Below are positions 1 through 15,300 of a stretch of DNA of 64,000 nt, one piece after another. The notes below the pieces were generated by a model. It had not been told where the DNA came from, did not search any database, and saw only the letters and a list, made by a program, of their open reading frames with translations. The position numbers were made by a program, and so were the translations under genes. Source of the DNA: Acridotheres tristis (taxonomy: Eukaryota > Chordata > Aves > Passeriformes > Sturnidae); contig CM072887.1 in the NCBI GenBank assembly GCA_037013685.1, forward strand, positions 49,031,154-49,095,153. Reading direction: 5' to 3'. Position 1 is the stretch's first letter; every line of letters starts with the position of its first letter.

Positions 1-3000
1 AGACACTGCAGGAGGAGATCATGAGAGGCATACACAGCTCAATGGCTCCTGGTCTGAGAGGCAGTCGAGGCTGACTGCTTTAGTATGTTGGTGCCACTTG
101 TGTGTTAACATCCAGGCTGCCAGTTGGAGAGGGTGTGAAAACACAACAAGGAGCAACAGAAACCTTGCAGTGCTTGAAACCAACTTTTCTTATGGAGTTC
201 TTTGTTCTCCCAGATCTCAGGTTCAAGCAAGCAGCTGGGAAGAGAGCTGATAGGAGAGGGAAGCAAGGCTTCCGGTGTCTGTTGGGAAGAAAATGAAACC
301 AGAGGTCCCAGTCCTGCCTCCCTTAGCACAACCCATAAAAAGCGATGCTGCCTCAGGACCTGGAGGCATTAAAATACTCAGTGCAACAAGTGATGCAGCT
401 TCTGAAGTTAAAAACACAGAGAGATTGTGCTGTACTGTCTTTGGTTTCTTCATCTGCTTTCTGAGGTGTAGCATTTGCAGGGAGAACATCAAAATACAGC
501 CTTTATCCCACTACATGTTCTCTCCAGCAAACTAATCTCTTCTCAAGGAAAGAACATGAGCACTGAGGGTCTTTGTTTTGTGTTGGTAGTGGCAGCTTGT
601 TGGCATTACCAGGCTGCTGAGCAGCTCTGTAAGAACTGCTGCCCCTCCTGAGGGGTAGAAGTGGTTTGAGTAATTTGCTCATGGCTTTAGGAAAAATCAG
701 TTTCAGTGCTGGATCTACTATGCAAAAAACAAAGGCACATTCTTTCTGTTCAGTCTATTAATCCACAGTTCTTTATCAACCATTTTTGTGGGGGTATTTA
801 CATGGTGTGCCTAGCACCAGAACTGATGGAAAATAGGGGAACCCAGCATCAGGGGTGCACATAATGCCAGAGTGTTCAGTGAAACCTAAGGTATTTACGA
901 ATGGGAGTAAAACTTTGCAGAATCAAGCTCTTAGTGTTATTTTGACATCAGTGCTGTTTTAATGTTTTGACAGCCTTGATCCTTGTCATTTATTTTCCCA
1001 GGCATTTATTGAAAATTTCAGTCTATTGTGGCTCATTTGTTCATGTCCAGAACAGGAAAATTATTTTTAAATCATTTTGCTTTCTTTTCATGAAGGATTC
1101 TGACTGGAAAAGAAGTAAGGATATGCCTTATTGCTGAATCATAAGCTTTATTAAAATACTTTCTTTGTAACTGTTTTTTCCAAAAAAACCACACAAACAT
1201 CTTTTAGTTCATGTGCTTATATTTGAAACAATATCCTGCTGAAGATGAGGTGTTTGTCAGGGGTTTTTTCCCTTGTCAGCTCTACAGAAAGGTGAACGAA
1301 AGGATGATTAAACCAGAAACAAAGTCAGTAATTAGCAGTATAAATCTCTCAGTGATTTCAGTAGGTCACGAAATTAACTGGTACAGGCTTCGGACACATC
1401 TGCTCTTTTGGCAAGTGGTGCCCTCCATGAGGCTGCTCATTGGCTCTCACTAAGCACACGATGGGTCTCGGGGAACTTATTTGCACTCCCTAAGCTAAAC
1501 ACAGTGCAGCAATGAAACCCGACTGTTCCTGAAATGCTGCCGCACGTACAGGGTTGAGCACTCCCGGAACTGAGAGGCAATCCCGCAGGGTTTGGCAGTG
1601 CTGTGCCATTGTCCAGGCATCCCCGGAGGGAGGGGGGACATGAGAGTTTGTTATGGGTGGCCAAACACTGCTTTGCAAGGCTCAGATTGAAGAAATTATT
1701 TGGAAGGTTATGGAAGAGGGATATGGTTACCATGTCACAGGCTATCAGGAAGGTGCCTATGCCCACAAGCCCCAGCACCAGAGTTACTGCTTAGTTTTCA
1801 TCTTGGCCACAGCTTCACTCTTCTGCTGGCAGAACAGCAGAGGAGTAAAAAGCTAAGTGCCAGAAATAGGGAAATGGAGGGCAGGGAAAGGGAGGAAACA
1901 ACAGTTTTGTGTCCCTTCAGCCCCAAAATTTAAGGGAGCAATGCAGAGTTGTATTGCATCAAGTCTAGTTGTCTGTAGAGTCAGGCCAGAGGCCAGAGGT
2001 CAAGTGCCCACTGCAAGCACTTCTCTGGGCTTCTTTTCTCAAGCAAAGCATTCACCTCTCTGGCTGTGGTCAGGCAGGTAAACAGAGCAGCCAAAGCTCT
2101 ATGTGCTTCCCTTTCTGTAGCTATCCCTGCTGAAGGAATCCTTCAGTTCTGAGCTGACTACACAGGCCACTTTGGAGGATGGACACTCTGACCTGCTTTT
2201 CCAAGGCACAGCTAGTGGGATCCTGGTCTCTTTTTTCACTTTTTTATTTTGTTTCAACTTAGAATTATGACTGGGCTGTGTCACAGCACCCAGAAACAGC
2301 AGAACTGTCTGCAACTGTCAGAGCAGGAAGGGCTGATTCTGTCTGGGCTGCCTCGTAATTCATAAAGGAGATTGATCTGGAAGCTTGGACATTCTCACAT
2401 TTGTGTAGAAAACCTAGAATCACATAAATTATGGAATTTGCAGCTGTGTCTCCAAATACATGTGCTGTATATGCAGCAAGCTTAGACCTAGGCTGGGCTC
2501 CCGTACTTTGGGCAGCCTTTTAGGGAAGACATTATAGCATGAGGTTCTTGGAAAATCAGCAGTGTTTGTTCCCTTGCTAGTTTCACTGCAAACCTCTAAG
2601 TGCTAAGGCCATCAGTGTAAAGGCTGTCTGAGGGAAACTTGCAGAGCCATTATGGCACCAACTTTAACCTATTCCAGAAGGAAAATAAAATGAGAACAGA
2701 TTTGCAAAGATCTATTTCTGAAAGCTCTCCTCATATTTTATCGTTTGGTTTGAACTCACTTTCTTTCTCTCTCTCTCTTTCTTTTTTGCTTAGCTGGAAT
2801 GAAGCTGGTGTCCTGCTACCATTTCTTCTGCTTTATAGTTTAGAGCATAAAAGCTGTCAATATTACAGAACTTGGGGCAAGCTTAGTGTATTTGTACCTC
2901 AGCATCCATGTCACAGGATTTTTTTGCTTTATGTAAAATAGTGTTTGGTTTCATGCATATTTAAAACATGTATTTTGACACTGCTCTTAAAAGCTTTTTG

Positions 3001-6000
3001 CATTCAAAATATAGTTTCCTGGTATGGGAACTTGCCAACGTATTATAGCCAAAGAAGGGGAAATTATTATCCTGAGCCAAATATACTCCTCTATAGCAGA
3101 CAAATTGGGCCTCCAGATCTGCTTTGTGTGTTTTTTACATGTAAATATTTATTTTTTTGTATTTCTCTTTGAATTGTATCAATACAAAAGAGTTGGTTAT
3201 AGCCTTTTAATTCTTGGTTAGCATTTTATTCCACTGCATGGAGGCACAGGATGCTGTACTATATGCCATGAGAATAGTATAGTGTCCATGTGGTTACCAG
3301 ACCCATCATTTTCTTAACAGTTCTGGTTGTTACTGCACCAGTGAAAGGTAGTTGACTGATGTGGGTGAAGTTTATTGAATTTCAGCTTTGCAGAGCATGG
3401 GCAGCCAAGCCACAGTGATTTGGAAGGATTAGTTAGCTGGAGCAGGGGAGAGCTTTCATCAGTGGTGAGGAGTTATAAATGCAGTATTTTGGATTGAAGC
3501 ACACTGATGTACATGTTTGTGGATTGTACTGCACCATCCAGCATCACTGCTTTAACAATCCCACACTGACTCAGCAATAGGCTGCTAGCTGGAGTATCAT
3601 CTTATTCCCTTTTATCGCCCTGTAATACTTTTAAGGTTCCTTCAAGGGCCTTAAAAATGTAAGAAGGTCCCAGGAAATCCTGTTTTGCTGACAAGCTATA
3701 CTGCTGTATTCTTTTGGCCATGCCAGCAAGTCTCAAAAATCACTTGATCACTAAAGAGACGCAAATAGATCTACTGAAAGCGGGTTAGAGAGCTCTGTAA
3801 TAACATGTATTTGGGTTATTTCTCTGTCTTGGAGCTCTGGTAAATGAGATCTTAATGGAGCCATTATACCAAAGCATAGCATTTGTTTCCCAAGACTATT
3901 AGGCACTTTACAGATTCCATCCCCTGGGGAGCAGAGCTGGCCACTTAACCATCTGCAGAGCTGCTGAGACACCCGCCCCTGCTTCTGCTGGGCTGGGGAC
4001 TGGAGGCAAAGGGCTGTGAGCTGTCACTTAGGTGCCCTCTCACCATTGCTACCAAGTTGCTCATGACAGTGAATGTGAGTCCCTAACTGGCCTCTGGGAA
4101 CACAGTTTTAGAGACACAGACTGCAAACTGCGTCTTGCTGCTGTGCCCTTGGGAAGTTTGCGCCCTCTGCTCCAGCCAGCCCCCAGCTCACGCCGGTGGA
4201 AAAATAGAAGCCAGACTGTGTTTCACAGCACCTTGCAGTGCCCAAAGCCCCCCCGGGGCTCCCACAGAGGTGCAAGGTGCCCTCTCCCACTCTCCTTTTG
4301 GTTCACAAGACCTGGACGTGGAGTTGGCGATGGGCTGGGCCCGCCTTGCACGGCTCAAAGGGAGGCGGTTCGCAGCGGAGCCCCTTGGCTTTCTCTTGCA
4401 CCGCAGCCATTGTGTGAGTGTCAAAGGAGCATCCCTCTCATCTCTCAGATTGATGGCATCGTCTAGGACTTCCAGCATAGACAAGATAAACTAAAGGCTT
4501 CTGCAGACAGGTATGTAACTGTGGAGACAGCAGCGCTGCAGAAGAGGCCTCCGATCAGGGGAGTGTTTGTCCCACAGTCGACTCTCTGGCATAGCGGTCA
4601 CCTTTGACATGACTCGCTGAATAGGAGTTTGTTTTCTAATTTCCATGGTTCAGCCACAGGCCATGCAAAGTAAATACAAGTAAACGGGCAACAGTGGGTT
4701 CAAAGGAATATAAGACAAGTATTTGCCCCCTTGGAAGACAGTTTGGGTAGTGTTCACATGTGAATCAATCTGGTTTGGGTCTTTGAAGTGATTTTGTTCA
4801 AGAGGAGTGGGGCACAGTACTGAAAACTTATGGGGTCAACAAAAGATTGCCCATCGTTTGGGCCATACTCTGGAAGGGAACTGCTGCCATGCCAGTGCAG
4901 GGCTGCCAGTGATGCTGCTGTGCAGATGCAAACTCCTAAATCATTTAATAAGAGAGGCAAGAGGCCTCCCCTGGCACCAGCCCTGTGCCCAGACAGCTCA
5001 GGAAGGGGATGCTGTCGGGTCAGCACTTGCTGTCATGTTCTTGTCAGGCCTTTTCCCTTATGCTGACTGGCCTTGCAGGCATATCTCTATGACAGTGCTG
5101 TGTCATCAGGCATAGGTCAAATCAGTGGGTTTAAGTGACTTCAAGCTGTTCTTAATACATAAAGAGCTTCACTCCCTGCTTGAATGCACTGTTACAAGCT
5201 GTCTCTTCCTACTACTCAGGATCAAAATAAACTTACCAGGCAGAAACTGAGACTCGTGGTTTTGGAAGGTGTCCTTTTGCAGGTTGCTTGAGTTGCAAAG
5301 GGAAGCCTTGGCCAGGGACTTTTTCCAGTTCTACACAGCCCCCAGACTGTCTGTCCTATGAAGAAGGGCTGGTTTTCTTTATTTGTTTGCTGTTGTCCTG
5401 GTTTTAAATAAGTGCCTTATTTTTCTGCTGTTAACTTTGAAGGAAAGAAAGTATGAAGTATCATATCTAATGTTTCTTAGAATATTGAAGAAATACTACC
5501 ACATGCTTCCTATCAAAACGTTGTCTGACTGGGAAGTTCATCTTTTGGAGACTACCTTTCCCTGGCACCCTAATGCTTTTACCATTATATAAAACTTTTT
5601 TCCTCCTAGTGTACAGCATATCCCCTTCAGGGAGTTATCTGGTAAGCAAAATATGTAGTGATTGATTTGGTCACTGAAATTAAGAGTGTGTTAATCCCAT
5701 AGAAAACGAAAGACAATTAGTCAAAAGGAGTGACACATTTGGGATGAGATAAGATGTGGATCCCAAGAGTGACTGGTCAGTTATCATTCCACAAAAGATG
5801 TCACAGTGCAACATGTAGAGTGACTTCAGCAAAGATAACAATTAAACTCATTTCTAACTTGTTTGTCTACAGTCATTCTTTATTTCCTGTGATCAGCAGC
5901 AATAGCTAAGTGGAGACTGTGCATATCATTACAAATTTTTAAACGGTTTTAATATCTCTTAGAATAAAAGCAATTGCCTAAATATAATGAATCTTTGCTT

Positions 6001-6839
6001 TAAAATACGCAAATTCTTCTGAAAAGCTGCAGGTGAGAAAAGTTTCCATAGCTGTTCATCATTATGCCTTGAAGGCTCATATGGAAATGTAAAGGCTGGT
6101 CAAGGTGAAGATGTGCTGGTTTTGCAATGCAAGGAAACTCAATGTGCAAATGAGCAAGCAAGTGCAGGCAGTTTCATAGTGGAGCCCCTGAAATCTTGCT
6201 GACAAAGCCTCAGTGTAGCCATTCAGTTGTTCCTAGTCAGTCTCACTACTGAAAAGTTGCTTCTGAGATGACGCAAGTGCACTTGGTTGATTTTGATTTT
6301 TTTTTCATTTATCCGTTTTAAAGATGAACATAAAGCTGGTGATGCCAATTCTGAAACCCAGCTGCCATCTGAAATCCTGGTAGTGCCTGACTGCACCTGA
6401 AGAAACAGGGCAGGAGCTGGAATAGGTGCATCACTGTAGCTGCTGAGACCAGAGCCCTGGTCCCCCCACATACAAGCCTAATCTTCACTGTATGAGCAGA
6501 AAAACTGGCAGGGATAAGCCAGGGGAAGAGGTGAGCATCCATGGGTTTTACACCAGTGAAAATACAGAGCCTTCTCCAAGAGTTTGCACACTGCAAAACT
6601 CCCAGGAAGGCTGACTCTCGAGTCTGATCTTAGCAGACCTGTTCACACATGCACATGTACACAGACACACCAGTACCATGCACACTCCTCCCTGACACTC
6701 CTCTTGCAGCCCAGTAAGCGTGAGTGTGGGATAATGCATTGACAAAGGCAGCTGCAAACAGAGGAAAAAGACAAGCAGGAACAAACCAAGTCACAACAAA
6801 CCAGGGCACAGATGTGCTCTGTCTGCTGTCTCATCCTTT
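1..6839. other. Gene desert, no gene recognised
   Basis: All six frames are broken by frequent stops and no frame resembles a known protein. A moderately GC-rich patch lies at about 4130-4430 without clear CpG-island density. A pyrimidine tract ending in TTGCTTAG (2761-2793) looks like a 3' splice site, but no exon follows that I can support. An AT-rich, low-turnover-looking segment at about 5870-6010 might be conserved. No mobile element is recognised. Confidence 0.6.
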
Positions 6840-6970
6840 GTTAGCTCTATCTCCTGCCCCTTTGAACCTCATTAATTGGTTACAGAAGAGAGGGCACCAA
6901 TTATTGCCCCGAGCAATAATCCAATTTCTTGGGATAATAAAGTGCCTGTGTCTTTCTACAGCAGAGTTTG
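6840..6970. promoter_or_regulatory. Candidate conserved enhancer: homeodomain-site cluster
   Basis: Within 90 bases there are ATTAATTGG (6871-6879), CCAATTATTGC (6897-6907), GCAATAATCCAATT (6913-6926) and GGATAATAA (6932-6940). All are TAAT/ATTA-type homeodomain words, two of them arranged as an exact inverted repeat (6900-6907 against 6913-6920, five-base spacer). Such clusters are typical of developmental non-coding elements. No alignment supports it yet. Confidence 0.35.
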
Positions 6971-9425
<2,455 letters not shown>

Positions 9426-10414
9426 AGGAAGAGAAAATGGAAGGATACGTGTATGAGGTTGTTAATAGATTATTATGAAAAGTAGTTAGAAAATATACCA
9501 TACTGAGAAAACAAAGCCCTTGGACTTCCTGATGCATTTCTTGATGAGTAGAGAGGAATCTCTTTCAAAAACAGAGAGTGCAGGAAAAGACTCTGACCAG
9601 GAAATCAGATAGAACAGGAATTTTCCCAGGAAGGAAAACAGGAGCTGAATAGAGAGAGTATAGGGAAACCCTGATGCCCATGAAGCATAAAAACATACAG
9701 GTAAAAATTCAAACTCTGAAGTGCCAAACATTCTACCTAATTATTCCAGTTTAGCTGATTTACTCCTGTTTGAAAAATATTACAGATGATCAATGAGTGA
9801 ACGCTCAGAGGGACTGTTGACTGGTCATTGCAAATGTGTTGTTTTACTGAACTCATTTGACCTCTTGTAAAAGGTGGAATCATCAAAACAGATAATTTCA
9901 TGTTGTGCTGTCCTTTTTCCTCCTTCTGGTACTATCCCAGAGAAGTGAAAAATTTCTCTTCCCCTTTCAAATAAGTATACCTTGATCTTTGTAATTAAAA
10001 ATCTTGTCTCTAAGCTTTGTATTTCTTCTGTAGTTTTTTAGAATATTTTTAATCTCATCTCCCTCACTGACAACAGATTCACCCAGCAGAGATTTCTATT
10101 TATTTATATTTTTAATTCATTGCTCCCCTTCCCTTTCTGAATGAAAATTCAGAAAGCCAAACAGCTCTTATTGCCTACCTATTGGAATGTAAAATCCTAT
10201 TTAATCTGCAGTTTCCTAGAATCACTGTACTTAAAGACAGCAAGGGTGTACCTCTATTTCAATGTCCATCCTCATCATCTATTTCTATATAAAACCTACA
10301 TAAGCACTTTTCCAGTGCTTTTGAAATATGTTTCGTATTATGAATTATGTGCAAAATGAGGAAGTAAAACAACAGTGTGGTGTAGCCCAGTACTGTCTTC
10401 TTGTTCGCCCTGTG

Positions 10415-10460
10415 GCACACACAGGAGCACACAGAAGCGCACACACACACAGACACACAG
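10415..10460. repeat. (CA)n imperfect dinucleotide repeat
   Basis: CA units are interrupted by GGAG, GAAG and G. The complementary frame gives a cysteine/valine-rich artefact peptide. A shorter CA-like segment is at 6643-6672 and another at 47411-47427. Confidence 0.8.
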
Positions 10461-12252
10461 AAGTGTATAGGGAAAGCAGGAATGCAGGCGAGTTTTGACC
10501 TTCGGTGTCCACACAATGAGCCGCGGACGATGCAGAAGGTTGGCTGCTTCTATACAGACCTGCTTTTGTGCTCTTGTCCAGGGCTTGATCCTTGGAGCCC
10601 TGTGTGCTCAGTAGACGCCAGAGAGATAGATGTGATCTGTTAGCCTCATCCAGTGCCGGCAGCTGAGCCATTTTCACACAGGCAGGCAGGTATGGCAAAG
10701 CCTGGGTAACAGATGAGAACCCATGGGGAGCTCTTGACTATGGAGAATGAAAAATCAAAAGAAACCATATTGGACACAGATACAAAAGGAGTCCCCTGTT
10801 CCTTTTCTATCCCTCCTTGTTTCTTTTCTCCTCTTCCTTACCAGGCTGTAATGAATGTGGAAAAACAGCTTCCCCCCTCAAAGTATATGAGGACGTGTAG
10901 ATTCCAGATGCTATTCTATGCAAATACTTCCACCATTCCCTGCCCACAGCATCCTGAGTTAACCCTTCTGTCTAGCTCTTTGCTGCCTATCACTTTCCAT
11001 GCTGCAATAGGAAATAAAAATACATTTTTAAGAAAACCTTTAATCATTATTCTCAAAGGAGAGATTTACACCCTAAGTAGTGTATTTGGGCTCAGCTGGA
11101 GGCACAAAGCAGCAGTTAAAACATTTCTGGCACTGAAGTTAGTTTGATGTTTTAATCATGTAACATCTTGAAAAAAAGAGGTTAATTCCTAATAGCATTA
11201 ACACTGAGCTCTTTCTTGAAATCACTGTTTCTAGCCTGCCCAGTGTCAGACTTTTGTCTCAATGAAAACATGCTGTAGAAGAGTTTTAGCATAAATGCAT
11301 GCAATTTAGAGGAATTTAAAAGAGCACAGTTAAAGCACAGGAACCTTAAAGATCTGTTCTTTGGACATCTGTGAGTCTTTTGTCTCACACAGGCAGATTT
11401 GCTTCACACCAGCCATAATGCAAAATGTTAGGATATTAGGAATTAGGATATACCTAGTTCTGCTGCTTGTGTAAGACCCCTACGAAAAACATTTCCATAC
11501 GCAAAAAGAAAAGAGAGATGTGGAGAGAAACAGGAAAAGCTAATCTAACTGAAATTACTTTCCTTCCAATGGAAAAGAAAGACCTCTCATGAGATTTTAT
11601 CTCCTGAGACTCTTCTACCATCTAAATTGCTTTCATGGGTTTCCAATCTGTAATCCCTAAACTCATGGGCAGGTCTATCTGGGTGCCCATACCCCAGGAT
11701 GCAGCAGTGAAGCTTAAGGGTTTAGATCAGTATGAACTATAATTTGATTTAGTTCCTCCCTGAAGTTAAAAATGGATCACTTACTTTTGTTATGACAGAT
11801 TGATGGTGAGATTTGAGAGATTATGGTAAGAGAGAGAGAGGTCTCAGGTGTGAGCACAGAAGGCTCAAACATTCAGACATTTATTGATAGAAAGACAGAT
11901 ACAGTCTCCTCCACAAAATAAATTTTCTTTTTGTATTGCTCTCACACACTGTGCTTCCTAGCAATAACCCTCTGCATCCGGTCGTGTGGGAATGGGACAC
12001 TTATGAGGATGTTTTGTTAGCATTTCATTAGGCTTCTCAGGGTTTCCTTAAGTTGCAGGATATATTCTGCTCCATTAAATATGTTTTATCTAATTTGCAG
12101 TTGAGATATCCTACATAGAGATTATGTGGACTATCTGCATGGATTTGCACTAAATGTCAAGACCGCACAATACTTCTTTATGAACTTTAGTTTGATCATA
12201 CAATTCAAAAGCATCTTAAAATTTGGGAGGGTCACCTCTTTGGTTGTAACTC

Positions 12253-12313
12253 ATGCCTCTCCCTTTTCCTTTCTTTTCCATCTCCCTCTCTCTTTCCCTC
12301 TCCCTTTCCTCTA
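12253..12313. repeat. Polypyrimidine CT-rich tract
   Basis: About 60 bases of almost pure C/T on the + strand (CCTTTCT/CCCTCTC words). It is another homopurine-homopyrimidine segment, here with the purines on the minus strand, and it is imperfect. Confidence 0.8.
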
Positions 12314-15300
12314 AAACTCCATGCATTTGAGGGTGGGGTAGGTACATGTGACTTTGTCTCTGTATGTGGTAATATGTGCCAGAGTTTGCTGGCATTTAAA
12401 TTTCCTCTAGGAATGTGTTTTAACAGAAAGGAGTTATTCCTCTGTGTACCTTTTCTCATATTAACTTTGAATGCTATACTTAAAGCTTACTATATTACCT
12501 GGAAATGTGTGGCTGCCATGCTAAAGCTTCTGCAACAGCCTCCATATGCTCTCCCCACTTCCATTTGTTGTCTAGGCTCCCTGCTTTGGGATATATATGT
12601 CCTTCAAGCTGCAGCTTCTTTCCCTCCAGAGACTCTCTTGTGTTCTTTCCGATATGGACTTGGGATTTAGCTCGTTATAGTTCTTGAACTTCTGAAAGTC
12701 TCCTGAACTTAGAAGTTATTCAGCCCCTAATGACTGCCTTGATTACCCAGACTGGTAGGAAAGCTGTCTTTCCAACAAGCCTCACTGCAGAGCCTATCAC
12801 AGCAAGACCTTTCCTGGGTATGCTACTTTCTAGTGACAAACATAAAAAATCTCAGACACTGACCCTGGAACTTGGCAGATCACTAAATCACTAAAAACTC
12901 ATAATTAAAAGAAGAGGTTACTCACCAGACTCAATAGATGAACAGGGGACCTCCAATCATATGGCATGTGGGTTCTGTGTTTTGGATGCTGCAGCAGCAA
13001 AGATAGGTGAGTCAATAAGTAAAGTGGGACTTCAGGAGGGTGAATGAAAAGCGCTGAAAATAGCCACATGAGAAATTTTCTATTGTCTTTGGAAAGATGT
13101 GCAATTTCATGAATGAAAACAGAGCTTCCCAGCTTTTCCAAAGCGCAGGAACTAGAGGGTTCCCAGCCTGAGAGTAGGCCAGTGCACAGATACTCAGTGT
13201 GCCTAAAAGGCACACTGAAATATCTATTGGCCAAAAATAAAAAGTTGTACATATAAGAGGATTTACGGGAAGTCTGTTTATGGAAGAAGCTTGTTGAAAC
13301 ATTCTACTTTTCAAAGTGCTTCAGTTTTTAAGAGTTAGCCATTCAATGATACCAAGACAGTCCAGTATATACCATATCTGAATGTATCAACATCATAAAA
13401 GGTAATGGAGAGTTCCTTGATCTCATATAGTCAGATTTTCCATATGACTTTCATAGCATAAAATGCTATGAAAGAATCTGAGAATTAGGAATCAAAAATA
13501 CTGTGAGACAGGAAACAAAGTATAAATGTCATTTTGTCATTCTGACACAAGCTAATGATGGTGTATCCCAAGCTTATGCACATTATGTTTCATGTTGCAA
13601 AGCTACTTAGACAAAGAATGTGCTGGGACTAAGCAGCTCCCCACAAAGTAACATATGTCACAAGAGCTGATCAATTAAATTTGTAAAAAGTCTGAGAAAG
13701 ATAAATTCTGTCAATATTCCATGTGAATGATTTGGAAATGAAATATACATCTTGCATTTGAAAATATTTTCTTTAAAAAAATTAAGATTTGTCTTCAAAT
13801 GCTATGTTGTTTTATGTCTTATTATTAGAAAAAAAAGTCAAATTGAAACATAATTTGTCTAGATAAAGTGTTTTAGGTAATCCAAATGGTTCTTCTTCTG
13901 TAACTTTCCTTTGCAGAAAATTTCAAAATGAAAGCCCATGCATGACAATATATAGTATATTGGCAAAAGACCTGTGGTGGTAAGAATTGAAAAATTTATT
14001 AAAGGAAAAAATATTAGGCATTTTATAAGAAAAATAACAATGTGTTACTACAGTGAAATAAACAATATTGAGGTGCAATGATAATTGACAGGAATGATAT
14101 GAAGACCAGTGTTGGGTCCCATTTTTATAACAAAACAGATAACAAGGAGCTAAAAAAGTCTGGATTGCCTGATTGAGAAAGGTGATTGGTCCCAATCACC
14201 CATAATAGACTAGATAGAGTTAGTGTGTCATCTGATAAGGTAATTCTAGAGTGGCAGAGCCAAAACAAGTAGCTCTAGTGAAACCTGCCTTAGAGAGACA
14301 GCATGACACAACTTTGAACAATGGCTGTGATTTGAGGATTTGTGTGTTAGAAACCCTGGTGCTATTTTGCAAACTGCTGGGATGGGGCAGGTCTGATGGA
14401 AGGAAAAACTGGTTTATGAAGAAGTGATATTGGTTCGCTAATGAAAAGCAAATCAGACGATGGAAGAGGACGTTAACAACTTGTTCAGTGTTTGATACTT
14501 ATCACTTTGATAAGTGTTAAGTGCACTTCAAAACAAAACGCGGCACTGGTAGATTTAAAACAAAAGATTGGTTAACTTATATATTTTCCTATTGACAGCT
14601 CATTTTTTTTTTCCTTTTCCTGTCTATAATTTCTCGGCAGAATTATTTGATTATATATTGTCACATCAACCTTTATATATCAAGTACAGGAAATATCTCT
14701 CTTCATGATTTGGTGGCTCATGCAACTTCATGTTAGATTCACCTGCTGAGCAAACTCCCTCTCTAAATCTGCACAATAGCAGCAACAAAAAGGTCTTGGA
14801 ACTCCTCAGCATAGAGGGAAATTTAATTATAGGCTTGGGATTCATTATAAGTAAGAAAAAAATTTAATTGTTCCATTTAGAAAACATGAGGCCTCTCTTT
14901 GTGCTTCACAGGAGTGTTTAGAAAGGGTTGTGATTAAACATCCAAACAAGGAGGAGTCATTGTCAGTGTTGTGCTGTCACATAAAGGGTCATTTCCTTCA
15001 TTAGTCCAGCCCAAACTGCTACATAACCAAAGAACATTCAGAGCCCAACATAAGTTTTATGTAAGATTAGTCAAGTTTTCTGGTTTTCCATATTTTATGT
15101 CTAGTTCAGAGCAAGGTGGGGTCCCATCCACACAGGCACACAAGTTGATTTGTCCCATGAGTTAAAGAAGAAAAACAGCAATTATGGGAGATTGTTGTTC
15201 CCAGCTCTGCAAAATACACATGGAAAATCATGTCCAGAACAGTGCAACCTATGTCCTGCATGGTGTCATCTCTGGGCTGGGAAAAATAATTTAATTTCAC

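Noticed and set aside
2761..2793. Polypyrimidine tract plus TTAG resembling a 3' splice acceptor
   Set aside because: No credible exon, donor or homologous peptide follows.
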